A stretch of 41,535 bases of DNA, taken from JBDTCO01 sp039923495 (lineage in GTDB: Bacteria; Myxococcota_A; Polyangia; Palsa-1104). Location: positions 1 through 41,535 of the forward strand of contig JBDTCO010000033.1 in the NCBI GenBank assembly GCA_039923495.1. Direction: 5' to 3'. Positions 27,054 to 34,702 of the stretch are shown here, in pieces. Each line of letters begins with the position of its first letter. The first letter of the stretch is position 1. The notes below the pieces were generated by a model. That model was not told the origin of the DNA. It saw nothing but the letters and a program-made list of their open reading frames with translations, and made no database searches. Both the position numbers and the translations under genes were made by a program.

Positions 27054-28823
27054 CTACTCGTCTTCGCTCTGGATCGACGAGAGGGGTGCGCCGAGCCAGC
27101 GCTCGAACGCTGCGCCCTCTGCGGCGGTGGCGTCCTTTGCGGGCTCGATCTCGTACGTGGACGCGGGCTTCTCGCCGAGCTCGAGCTCGAGCGTGCGCAG
27201 CTGGTCGCGACGAAAGACCGTGAGCTCGATCGTGTCGCCCACGTGGTGATCGCGCAGCCGGCTGCGGAGCGTGCCGGACTCGACGCGGAAGCCGTCGATG
27301 GCCACGAGCTCGTCGCCTGCATACAGCCCCGCGGCCTCGCCGGGACCGCCCGACATCGTGGCAGAGACGATCGCCGAGTCGCCCGAGTCGCGCGTCGTGA
27401 CGCCGAGCCACGGCGCTGGATCCTCACCGTGCGTGCGCGACACCGCGAGCCCGAATGCACGGAGCGCCTTCTCCGGATCGAGCTCCTCGCGACCGCGCAC
27501 GTGACGCGCGAACAGATCGTCGAGCGAGCACCCCGCGCCTTCCTCGAAGAGCGACTGCACGTCCTCGTCCCGGAAGCCGACGTCGCGCGCGCCGTGGCGA
27601 CGCCACAGGAGCCGCATCACATCGTCGAGAGAGCGCACGCCCTCGGAGCGCGTACGGATCGCGAGGTCGAGCAGCATCGCGACGATGCCGCCCTTGAGAT
27701 AATAGGAGATGCTGGAGTTGCTCGAGTTCTCGTCGGGGCGGTAGAACTTGATCCAGGCGTCGAAGCTGGCCTCCTCGAGGCTCTGGCGCAGGCGGCCCGG
27801 GATCTCGGCGATCTTGCCGAGCTCGTCGGCGATGGTCTTCAGGTACGCGCGCGGCTTCTTGAGGCCCGCGCGTACGAGCAGGAGGCGATCATAGTAGCTC
27901 GTGATGCCTTCCATGACCCACAGCGAGCGCGTGTACGCCTCGCGCTGGTAGTCGAAGGGCCCGAGCGCCGTCGGGTGGATGCGCTTCACGTTCCACAGAT
28001 GGAAGAACTCGTGCGCGACGAGCTCGAGGAACTCCTCGTACTTCTTGCGCGGCGAGAACGCGAACGGTGACGTGAGCAGCGTCGACGACTTGCGGTGCTC
28101 GAGGCCGCCGTAGCCGCCCGGCGAGCTGAGCAAGATGAACGTGTAGTCGTCGTACGGCACGGTCCCGTCGAAGAGCGCAGCGGCGGTTGCGATGATCTTC
28201 GGGATGTCGGTCGTGAGCTTGTCGCGCGCCATCGGCACGTGACCCCAGATCGCGAGGCGGTGCGGCTTGCCGACGGCCTGGAACGAGAGCACCTCGTGCG
28301 TGCCGACCTCGAACGGCGAGTCGACCAGCTCGTCGTACGTCTTCGCCTCGAAGACACGCGGGGCGACCTCGGGCAGCCCGACGGTGACGTGCCAGTCCGA
28401 CGGCGCCACGACGCGGACGCGGTGCGCGCTGCCGACGTGCTCCTGGTGATAGAGGAACATCGCGGCGCCGTTCCAGAACGCGTGCGAGTCGTCGAGGTGC
28501 GCCGCGCGCACCGTGAGGTCGTGGGCGTAGACGCGGTAGCGAACCGTCAACTTCTTCGCGGCACCGCGCTGGATCGTCCACGTCGCCTTGTCGGTCTTGG
28601 CGATGGGCAGCACGTTGCCGGACTCATCGGTGCAGGACACGTCCTGCAGGTGGCGCGCGAACTCGCGCACGAGGTACGAGCCAGGCGTCCACACGGGCAG
28701 GTGCAGCGCCACGGTGGAAGCGTCACCGTCGACCTCGAGCTTGCACTCGACACGACAGAGGTGAGCGTTGCGATCTGCGAGATCGACGACGTATTCGACG
28801 GGTGCTTGCGCGACGGTGGACAT
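27054..28823 (-). CDS. M61-family aminopeptidase-like metallopeptidase with C-terminal PDZ domain
   Basis: 589 residues from ATG 28823 (GGAGG just upstream). N-terminal M61 beta domain: VALHLPVWTPGSYLVREFAR, then VRYRVYAHDLTVRAAHLDD. The catalytic block includes GGYGGLEHRKSS (family GGLEH motif) and LVAHEFFHLWNVKRIHP, with HExxH at 271-275 and the likely third zinc ligand Glu305 in VMEGITSYY. A PDZ domain lies near residues 460-560 (WLGVTTRDSG, GEAAGLYAGDELVAIDGFRV). The family includes glycyl aminopeptidases. No signal peptide. It follows the membrane protein gene by 14 bases and is the third gene of that operon. Confidence 0.93.
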   Translation of the reverse strand: MSTVAQAPVEYVVDLADRNAHLCRVECKLEVDGDASTVALHLPVWTPGSYLVREFARHLQDVSCTDESGNVLPIAKTDKATWTIQRGAAKKLTVRYRVYAHDLTVRAAHLDDSHAFWNGAAMFLYHQEHVGSAHRVRVVAPSDWHVTVGLPEVAPRVFEAKTYDELVDSPFEVGTHEVLSFQAVGKPHRLAIWGHVPMARDKLTTDIPKIIATAAALFDGTVPYDDYTFILLSSPGGYGGLEHRKSSTLLTSPFAFSPRKKYEEFLELVAHEFFHLWNVKRIHPTALGPFDYQREAYTRSLWVMEGITSYYDRLLLVRAGLKKPRAYLKTIADELGKIAEIPGRLRQSLEEASFDAWIKFYRPDENSSNSSISYYLKGGIVAMLLDLAIRTRSEGVRSLDDVMRLLWRRHGARDVGFRDEDVQSLFEEGAGCSLDDLFARHVRGREELDPEKALRAFGLAVSRTHGEDPAPWLGVTTRDSGDSAIVSATMSGGPGEAAGLYAGDELVAIDGFRVESGTLRSRLRDHHVGDTIELTVFRRDQLRTLELELGEKPASTYEIEPAKDATAAEGAAFERWLGAPLSSIQSEDE

Positions 28824-28837
28824 GCCGCCTCCGTTTA

Positions 28838-30376
28838 TCACGGTGACGACAGCGGATCGAGTCTGACGACGGTGACTCCATCGCGATCGAGCACCGGCAC
28901 GACGTGAAACCGCGCCTGTAGGCCCGCGCGCAGCGCACCGCGCGACACGCCGATCGCCCGCAGCTCCGCGTAGCCGCGGGGGTCGTCGGAGACCTCGCTC
29001 GCCTCGTCGAAGAGCCGCAGCGCGTACACGGCGTGGCCCCGGGCGCGCGCCGACCCGACCTCGCGATCGAGACGTGCCCACAGCGCCTGCTCGCCGTCGC
29101 GCGCCGCGTAATAGGACAGCGGAAAGGGCTCGACGTCGCGACCGCCGTAGAACGCCACGTACTCGTCCCAGCTGTGCCCGGGGAAGAGCACGAGGTCGCC
29201 GTTCGACATGGGCTGCGCGGCCACCTCGGCCTGGTGTCGCGTCCACGAGTCGCGGTGCTGCGGCCACACGGCGAGCCCGAGGTTCAGCACGCCGACATAG
29301 GCGACCGTGAGCGCCGCCCGCGCGTGTCGGTGCGAGCTCGCGTCGAGCGCGACGGCGAAGACGATCCACACGAAGGGCAGCACGAAGATCCAGCGCTCGG
29401 GATCGGCGCCGAAGAACAGCATGCCGAGGATGGCGTACGGGACGACGACCGCGAGCATCGGCGCCCAGGGTAGCTGCGCGAGCGCACCGCGGCGCGCGTT
29501 CACGGTCGCGCCGAAGAACACGAGCAGCAGGAGGCCGAGGAGGAGCTGGCCGATGAGCTTGGGAGCGTCGGCCTCGTAGAGATACGGCGACCACACGAAC
29601 GTACGTGCGAGCCCGTAGATCGCGGAGCCGACGGCGTAGAGCCCATCGTGCTCGGCGTAGCCGTGTTGCGCCGTGAGCACCCAGCGCACGGCGCCCTCGA
29701 GATGGTGTCCGCGCACGACGAACGCTGCGTACGCGTAGAGCCCGAGCGCCAGCGCGCCGCCGATGAGGAGCACGATCGCCGCGGAGCAGCTGCCCGCCTT
29801 GCGACCACGCGGATCGCGGAGGCACACCACCACCACGAAGAGGGACAGCAGCACGTGCGTGAGGTGGCAGCACACGCACAGGCCGAGGAGGAGGCCCATC
29901 ACGACCGCGCGCCCGATGCCGGGGCGCTTCTCGTAGGCGAGCGCCACGCGCACGAGCGCGAGGAGCGCGACGGTGGCGAGCGCGTAGGCCTCGACGTCCG
30001 CGCACTCCATCCACCAGCCGTACGACAGGGCCGTGCCGCATGCTGCGACCGTGCCGACGAAGCGGCGGTCACAGCGCAGTGGTGCGATGCGCTGCGCGAT
30101 GCCGTACACGAGCAGCACACCGGTGCCACCGAGCAGCGCGTCCACGAGACGGCCGATCTTGAGCCCGTCGCCGCCGAGGTGTGTCGTGGCGAATCGCAGC
30201 AGTGGCATGAACAGCAGGTGCCCGGCGGCGAAGTCGTGGGGCAAGAGCTTGAGGTAACCGAGCCCGTCCGCGTTGACGGTGCCCGGCGCGGTCGCGAGAT
30301 AGAGGAGCACCGCGCCCAGCGCGAGCACGATGGGGCGCAGCTCGGTGCGCGGACGGTGCACGGTCTCGGTCGCCAA
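28838..30376 (-). CDS. Multipass membrane protein, GT-C/DUF2723-like
   Basis: 512 residues with about nine to eleven TM helices in the first 370 residues and a soluble C-terminal 140. The opening helix is followed by PGTVNADGLGYLKLLPHDFA, where an acidic residue after TM1 suits a GT-C type lipid-linked glycosyltransferase or DUF2723 protein. GWWMECADVEAYALATVALL and LCVCCHLTHVLLSLF continue the fold. The C-terminal domain has FPGHSWDEYVAFYGG and RGHAVYALRLFDEASEVS. It starts with TTG five bases after the upstream gene, with no Shine-Dalgarno; a GTG at 30361 is an alternative. Sugar donor and acceptor are unknown. Confidence 0.72.
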   Translation of the reverse strand: MATETVHRPRTELRPIVLALGAVLLYLATAPGTVNADGLGYLKLLPHDFAAGHLLFMPLLRFATTHLGGDGLKIGRLVDALLGGTGVLLVYGIAQRIAPLRCDRRFVGTVAACGTALSYGWWMECADVEAYALATVALLALVRVALAYEKRPGIGRAVVMGLLLGLCVCCHLTHVLLSLFVVVVCLRDPRGRKAGSCSAAIVLLIGGALALGLYAYAAFVVRGHHLEGAVRWVLTAQHGYAEHDGLYAVGSAIYGLARTFVWSPYLYEADAPKLIGQLLLGLLLLVFFGATVNARRGALAQLPWAPMLAVVVPYAILGMLFFGADPERWIFVLPFVWIVFAVALDASSHRHARAALTVAYVGVLNLGLAVWPQHRDSWTRHQAEVAAQPMSNGDLVLFPGHSWDEYVAFYGGRDVEPFPLSYYAARDGEQALWARLDREVGSARARGHAVYALRLFDEASEVSDDPRGYAELRAIGVSRGALRAGLQARFHVVPVLDRDGVTVVRLDPLSSP

Positions 30377-30381
30377 GCGCT

Positions 30382-31098
30382 TCAGTCGAAGAAAGCTTCG
30401 TTGCGGATCTGGCGCTTGCGGTCGACTCCCATCGCCACGAGCGCGGTCTTCACGTCCTTGATCATCGTGCCGGAGCCGACGAGGTAGAACGTGGGCCTGT
30501 GTAGTGATGGCGCGAGCTCGACGAGCGGCGCCGTGATGCGTCCCGCCTCCTGACCATCGCCGGGCGCATCCCCCGAGAGGAAGCCGCGTAGGGCGAAGCG
30601 CGGGTGCTGCTGCGCGAGCGCCTCGAATTCGCGCATCCAGAACAGCTCCGTGCGCAGGCGGTTGCCCCAGAAGAGGATCACGCGGCCCTGCTCCTTGCGC
30701 GCGAGCGTTTCTTCGAGCATCGCGAGGATCGGTGTGATGCCGACGCCCGTGACGCCGAAGACGACGTCGCCGGGGTGCGACAGCTCGAGGACGAAGTAGC
30801 CCATCGGCCCGGTGAAGCCCACGCGCGTCCCGGGCGAGAGCGTGCCGAGGTAGTCGTGCGCCACGCCGCCCGGCACGCGCTTGACGATGAGCGAGAACGG
30901 GTCCTTTCCGGACGCGGACGCGATGCTGTAGCTGCGCAGGATCGCCGCGCCGTCTGCATCTTCGCCGACGCGCAACGAGACGAACTGGCCGGGCCGGAAC
31001 GTGAGCGCACCGCCGGAGACCGCGAACGTGAGCTCGTCGATCGCGCGCGCGATCTCCCGTCGCTCGACGAGCACGGCCTCGTGGACGTTGCTGGACAT
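30382..31098 (-). CDS. Ferredoxin/flavodoxin--NADP reductase-like flavoprotein
   Basis: 238 residues. FAD-binding part: GQFVSLRVG and ILRSYSIASA (RxYS at 55-58), then VGFTGPMGYFVLE. NAD(P)-binding part: VFGVTGVGITPILAMLEETL, ILFWGNRLRTELFW, and the C-terminal YLVGSGTMIKDVKTALVAMG. A two-domain reductase with no fused 2Fe-2S domain. It heads a minus-strand operon with the membrane protein and M61 peptidase. The start is only 19 bases from the divergent lipoprotein start, and the TACCGT seven bases ahead of it overlaps that gene's own -10 box. Confidence 0.9.
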   Translation of the reverse strand: MSSNVHEAVLVERREIARAIDELTFAVSGGALTFRPGQFVSLRVGEDADGAAILRSYSIASASGKDPFSLIVKRVPGGVAHDYLGTLSPGTRVGFTGPMGYFVLELSHPGDVVFGVTGVGITPILAMLEETLARKEQGRVILFWGNRLRTELFWMREFEALAQQHPRFALRGFLSGDAPGDGQEAGRITAPLVELAPSLHRPTFYLVGSGTMIKDVKTALVAMGVDRKRQIRNEAFFD

Positions 31099-31104
31099 GG
31101 ATGG

Positions 31105-31111
31105 TACGGTA
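31105..31111. promoter_or_regulatory. Overlapping divergent -10 boxes
   Basis: TACGGT on plus (31105-31110) and TACCGT on minus (31111-31106) share five base pairs. Each ends exactly seven bases before its own start codon (31118 and 31098). Both mRNAs would be leaderless, and the -35 regions must lie inside the opposite gene. -35 boxes are weak. Confidence 0.45.
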
Positions 31112-31117
31112 CCGCCT

Positions 31118-31801
31118 ATGTTCAAGCCCCGTCGAGCCCTAGCGGCGGCTGCAGTGTGTGCCGCGCTCGCAGGCCCCGGACTCATCGGCTGCGAGTCGCA
31201 TCCGTCTTCGGAGCCGTCGCACGCGCTGCCGCCCCTGCCGGACAACGTCGCCGACAAGAAGCCGCCCGGTCCGCTGCCGCACGCAGAGCACCCGCTCGCG
31301 GAGCAGCCCACCGTCGACCCCGTCGCTGCGGAGCACGAGGGCGTCGATCCGCACGCCGGTAGCGAGCCGCACGCTCAGATGGCGGGGCCGAACCCGCACG
31401 GGGGACCGCCGGCGGAGCCGATGACTCCGGGCAACATCGAGTTCGACAAGAACACGGTCATCGCGGGGCAGCTGAAGCTCGACGGCAAGACGAAGGACAA
31501 GGTGAAGGCCGGCGACACGATGTTCATCGTCGTGCGCGGTGCAGCGACAGCCGGCGCGCCCGGCCCTGTGCTCGCGGTGCGCAGGCTCGAAGCGGCCGCG
31601 TTCCCGATGCCGTTCCAGATCGACTCTCGCGACGCGATGGTCGCCGGCACCGCGATGCACGCGCCCGTCACGCTGACGGTGCGCGTCGACAAGGATGGCG
31701 ATGCCATGAGCAAGAACCCCGGCGACGTCGTCGGTACATCCACGATCAAGGCGCTGCCCGCGCCGAGCGTACAGCTCGTGCTCGACACGGTGCTGCCGTG
31801 A
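31118..31801 (+). CDS. Lipoprotein with His-rich linker and CcmI/CycH-type C-terminal domain
   Basis: 227 residues. Lipobox GLIGC with Cys25. Residues about 30-105 are Pro/His/Glu-rich and disordered (PHAEHPLAEQ, EGVDPHAGSEPHAQ, NPHGG), with at least seven His, so metal binding is possible. The C-terminal 115 residues (GNIEFDKNTVIAGQLKLDG, TMFIVVRGAATAGAPGPVLA, RRLEAAAFPMPFQIDSRDAM, TVRVDKDGDAMSKNPGDVVG) match the Ig-like domain known from the C-terminus of the cytochrome c maturation factor CcmI/CycH, here without its TPR part. The following gene overlaps it by GTGA. Start fixed by TACGGT seven bases ahead. Confidence 0.78.
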   Translation: MFKPRRALAAAAVCAALAGPGLIGCESHPSSEPSHALPPLPDNVADKKPPGPLPHAEHPLAEQPTVDPVAAEHEGVDPHAGSEPHAQMAGPNPHGGPPAEPMTPGNIEFDKNTVIAGQLKLDGKTKDKVKAGDTMFIVVRGAATAGAPGPVLAVRRLEAAAFPMPFQIDSRDAMVAGTAMHAPVTLTVRVDKDGDAMSKNPGDVVGTSTIKALPAPSVQLVLDTVLP

Positions 31802-32034
31802 GCGCCATGGCCGATCTGCAACGCGAGGTGACGGGCCTCCTCGCGCAGGCCGTCGTCTTCCTCGTCGGCCTCGCGCTGTCGCTCGTCATCGGGATGGAGC
31901 TCGCTGCTCCCACCGAGGCGTCGCTCCCGCTCGTCTTCGTCACGCTCATCACCGGCTTCGCACTCATCGGCGCCGCCGTCGCCTCGCAGATCGTGCACGA
32001 CCACATCGTGTACGGTCGCGAGCAGAAGCCGTAA
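31798..32034 (+). CDS. Small two-helix membrane protein
   Basis: 78 residues from a GTG whose last bases form the stop of the preceding gene (GTGA), implying coupled translation; an ATG at 31807 is an alternative. Two hydrophobic helices: about 14-35 (LLAQAVVFLVGLALSLVIGM) and 42-64 (LPLVFVTLITGFALIGAAVA), with an Asp/His-rich C-terminal tail (IVHDHIVYGREQ). I do not recognise the family. Likely a membrane partner of the lipoprotein encoded just upstream. Confidence 0.72.
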   Translation: MSAMADLQREVTGLLAQAVVFLVGLALSLVIGMELAAPTEASLPLVFVTLITGFALIGAAVASQIVHDHIVYGREQKP

Positions 32035-32058
32035 CACCCCTCAGAGGATCACAAGACC

Positions 32059-32301
32059 ATGCCGAACTACGGAAAGCTGCACGAGCTCGTCTCGCACCGC
32101 GTCACCTTCGAATACGACACCGGCGCGCGCATCGTCGGCTACATCGCCGCCTGCAAACCGGGCGCGGGCCCCGTCCAGCTCGTGCAGATGTCGCGCGTCG
32201 ACATCTTCGACGACAAGGGCAAGCTCATGGAGCACCACGACGAGTTCTCGTTCGTGCCCAACGTGCTCACCACGTATCGTCTCACCGAGGGCCCGGCGTA
32301 A
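32059..32301 (+). CDS. Conserved-looking 80-residue protein of unknown function
   Basis: Starts at ATG with AGAGGA upstream, 24 bases after the small membrane protein, third gene of the lipoprotein operon. The sequence looks like a small beta-barrel: HRVTFEYDTGARIVGYIAAC, GPVQLVQMSRVDIFDDKG and FSFVPNVLTTYRL alternate hydrophobic and polar residues. No signal peptide, no TM. The pattern of short strands could suit an Sm-like or OB-like fold but I cannot assign it. The stop is six bases from the stop of the convergent P-loop gene. Confidence 0.72.
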   Translation: MPNYGKLHELVSHRVTFEYDTGARIVGYIAACKPGAGPVQLVQMSRVDIFDDKGKLMEHHDEFSFVPNVLTTYRLTEGPA

Positions 32302-32307
32302 GGAGTT

Positions 32308-32943
32308 TTACCGGCGGGCGTCGCTGACAGCGCGCCCGCCGCTCAGGCTCACGACCTTGAGCGACGTGGACTCCGTCGCGGCCGGGACCTGCTGGAGGCC
32401 CGCCGCGCGACGCAGCACGAAGTCCACCGCGCGCGTGCGCTCCTGCATCGAGCACGACTCGATGGGCAGGTACGGGATACGGCTCTGCTCGAGCATGAAC
32501 TTCACCATGCCGTCGATGCGGAGCACGGACTCCCACGTGACACCCGCGCGCGTGCCGTCTTCCTTGAGGAGATCGCGGTGCGGGCGCACGAAGAACACGA
32601 TGCCCTCCGCGACCCACTCCATGTACTGCTTGTAGTCGTCCTCGGCCATCATCTCGCCGACGCAGTGCGCGTGCTCGGCGGCGTAGGCGAGGTTGTCGAA
32701 AGCGCGGTCGGACACGAAGCCCGAGCCCTGCATGCGCTCGATCTGCATCTGACGCTCGAACACGCGCTTCTGGTACTCGGCGACCAGATCCATGTCGGTT
32801 CGCAGCGCATCGAACGAGGCCTCGAGCTCGGCGAGCACGCCGCGCGCGATCTCCGTGACCATCGGGAGCCCGTACTTGCGGCTCACGTAGCGCGTCATCG
32901 TGGTCTTGCCCGTGGCGTGTGCTCCGACGAAGTAGATGCGCAT
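32308..32943 (-). CDS. P-loop NTPase, nucleoside/nucleotide kinase-like (AAA_28 type)
   Basis: 211 residues. MRIYFVGAHATGKTTMTRYV is a Walker A motif at the very N-terminus, as in NadR-like ribosylnicotinamide kinases and related AAA_28 proteins. FVSDRAFDNLAYAAEHAH has the DRA.DN motif of nucleoside-kinase-like proteins, and VFFVRPHRDLL with a downstream lid region follows. ExPASy-style family naming is uncertain: a small-molecule phosphotransferase is more likely than a mechanical ATPase. Last 25 residues polar. The start is supported by TTGACC and TACCTC with seven bases to the ATG. Confidence 0.83.
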   Translation of the reverse strand: MRIYFVGAHATGKTTMTRYVSRKYGLPMVTEIARGVLAELEASFDALRTDMDLVAEYQKRVFERQMQIERMQGSGFVSDRAFDNLAYAAEHAHCVGEMMAEDDYKQYMEWVAEGIVFFVRPHRDLLKEDGTRAGVTWESVLRIDGMVKFMLEQSRIPYLPIESCSMQERTRAVDFVLRRAAGLQQVPAATESTSLKVVSLSGGRAVSDARR

Positions 32944-32950
32944 GGGGGCC

Positions 32951-32980
32951 GAGGTACCAAACCGCGATGCGGTCGGTCAA
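32951..32980 (-). promoter_or_regulatory. Promoter of the P-loop kinase-like gene
   Basis: Minus strand: TTGACC (32980-32975), 18-base spacer, TACCTC (32956-32951), seven bases, ATG 32943. The last -10 base is C instead of T. Spacing predicts a leaderless mRNA. Confidence 0.5.
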
Positions 32981-33053
32981 TGACGATTCATGTGTGGCAG
33001 CGTAGGGTCACGCCAAGCCTCCGTGATCAGGTGATCCTCTGTCGAACGTCGGG

Positions 33054-33059
33054 TAGTCT
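33054..33059 (+). promoter_or_regulatory. -10 box (TAGTCT) for the IPT/beta-propeller lipoprotein
   Basis: TAGTCT ends seven bases before the ATG at 33067. GTGATC 17 bases upstream is a poor -35 candidate. No Shine-Dalgarno sequence. Confidence 0.45.
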
Positions 33060-33066
33060 GCGCCAC

Positions 33067-34638
33067 ATGACGTCCCGTTCGATCCTCGGCTTCTCTCTGC
33101 TGCTCTCCGCGTGTGCCGCATCCGGACTCCCTCGAGTCGTCGACTCACTCGACGTCAGGGCGCAGAGCGGTGCGCCTCGCATCACGCGGATCCGCGACGC
33201 GGGCACCGCGCTCGTCCCTCGCTCGGGCGCGATCGACGGCATCACGGATGGTGTGGCTGGCCCAGGCGAGCTCCTGGTCGTCGAGGGCCACGGCTTCGGT
33301 CGCCAACCCACCGTCCTCGTCGGTGGACGTCCCGCCGAGGTGCTCGGACGCGTCGACGGGGGGGGAGTCATCGTGCGGGTGCCGCGCGGCACGCCGACGG
33401 GCCTCGTCGATGTCACCGTGACCACGAGCGGAGGCGCGGCGCGCCTCGCCACGCCGCTGCGTCGTCTCGCGGTCGCCGTCTTTGATGGGAACGCTCGCTT
33501 CGTCTCCGTCGGCAAGGAGCTGACCGCGCTCCCCGGCGCGCTCGCCGTTCCCGGCGCGCGCGCGATCCGCATGGACGGCAGCGGCGCGGTCGCGTTCGTC
33601 CTCGAGGACGCTGGCGCCGCGAGCAAGGTCGTGGTCGTCGATCTCGGACGCCTCGCGCCCACGGCGCTCGGTGCGCTCGATGTCACGCACCGCGCGAACG
33701 CCATCGCCACCGCCGCGCTCGCGCCTCGGCTCGCCATCGTCGGCGACGATCGCCTGTCGATCGTGGACACCACGAGCGTGCGCCGCCCCGTGCTCTACGA
33801 CGCGGTCGCGCTCCCGAAGCAGGCCGTCGGTGCGCGCGCCGCGGAGCTCTCGCCCGACGGTCGCACGCTCGCGCTGCTCGTCGAGGGCAACCGCGTCGTC
33901 GCGCTCGATGTCGCGAACCCCGGCGCTCCGCAGCTGATCTCCAGCGTGGACGCGCTGCCCGGCGAGCGTCAGCGCCTCGTGCGGGCCCTCTCATTTTCTC
34001 CCGATGGCCAGACCCTTTGGGTCGTGTCCGGCGCGTCGGCCGAGACGCATCCGCAGATGATCCCGACGCGCATCACGGCCGTCAAGCTCATCGCCGCGTA
34101 CGCCGAGGGAGGCATGACCGAGGATCGTCCCATGCCGCCGGTCGGCCCGGTGCGTCGCGCGCTCGCGGTGTGGAAGACGCAGACCGTCGCGGGCGGCGGC
34201 GCACCGCTCGGGATCGCGGTGGGGCATCCGCCCGAGCCGGGTGGCAGCGCGATCCGCGACATGCCGGAGGTCGCGAGCGTCCTCGTCACGGAGACGAAGG
34301 ATGCTCTCTTCGAGCTCGCCTCCGGCCCGGTCGATCGGGCGCGCGTCGCCAAGGTCATGGGCGCAGGCGACGTCGGCTTCGTCATGCACGCGGGGCTCGG
34401 GAGCACGGGCAGCGTGGCCGCGACGACGCACGACGCGCTCGGCGCGTCGGCGACCACGCCGGATGCCGCGCGCGTCGTCGCGCTCGCGCTGCATGCCGAT
34501 GGAGACCGACTCGTCGTGGCAGTGGAGAGCCTCGAGCTCGACCGCCCAGGCGCACCGCAGCTCGCACCTCTCGGAACGGTCGCTGCCACGGAGCTGCGTC
34601 CACCGTTCCACCTCGGACTCCTCGCCCTCCAGCCGTGA
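33067..34638 (+). CDS. Lipoprotein with IPT/TIG domain and beta-propeller-like repeats
   Basis: 523 residues. Lipobox LLLSAC with Cys16. Residues about 60-135 form an IPT/TIG Ig-like domain (PGELLVVEGHGFGRQPTVLV, then IVRVPRGTPTGLVDVTVTT), which is common in extracellular adhesion proteins. The remainder has repeating strands of WD40/YncE type: FDGNARFVSVGKELTALPGA, RLSIVDTTSVRRPVLYDAV, AAELSPDGRTLALLVEGNR, ALSFSPDGQTLWVVSG. No enzyme motif. Probably a surface lipoprotein that binds another macromolecule. Divergent from the P-loop gene over 123 bases. A G7 run codes for glycines near residue 98. Confidence 0.82.
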   Translation: MTSRSILGFSLLLSACAASGLPRVVDSLDVRAQSGAPRITRIRDAGTALVPRSGAIDGITDGVAGPGELLVVEGHGFGRQPTVLVGGRPAEVLGRVDGGGVIVRVPRGTPTGLVDVTVTTSGGAARLATPLRRLAVAVFDGNARFVSVGKELTALPGALAVPGARAIRMDGSGAVAFVLEDAGAASKVVVVDLGRLAPTALGALDVTHRANAIATAALAPRLAIVGDDRLSIVDTTSVRRPVLYDAVALPKQAVGARAAELSPDGRTLALLVEGNRVVALDVANPGAPQLISSVDALPGERQRLVRALSFSPDGQTLWVVSGASAETHPQMIPTRITAVKLIAAYAEGGMTEDRPMPPVGPVRRALAVWKTQTVAGGGAPLGIAVGHPPEPGGSAIRDMPEVASVLVTETKDALFELASGPVDRARVAKVMGAGDVGFVMHAGLGSTGSVAATTHDALGASATTPDAARVVALALHADGDRLVVAVESLELDRPGAPQLAPLGTVAATELRPPFHLGLLALQP

Positions 34639-34650
34639 CGATCGTTTGCG

Positions 34651-34678
34651 TTGACGGTCGACCCTCGCGCATGGCAAT
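34651..34678 (+). promoter_or_regulatory. Candidate promoter for the first Cys-rich lipoprotein
   Basis: TTGACG (34651-34656), 16-base spacer, GGCAAT (34673-34678). The -35 is good, the -10 poor. A small hairpin CGCAT-GGCA-ATGCG (34668-34681) overlaps the -10 and might instead end the previous transcript. Confidence 0.3.
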
Positions 34679-34702
34679 GCGTCTCTGAGCGGGAGTGTGA
34701 AC

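Noticed and set aside
28824..30041. Extension of the M61 peptidase frame upstream to about 1,000 codons
   Set aside because: The extra part is antisense-like, Arg-rich shadow of the membrane protein gene. The ATG at 28823 has GGAGG upstream and begins the conserved M61 domain.
34668..34681. Small inverted repeat CGCAT-GGCA-ATGCG as an intrinsic terminator
   Set aside because: The stem is only five base pairs and no T-run follows, so it is at most a weak structure; it also overlaps a candidate -10 box.
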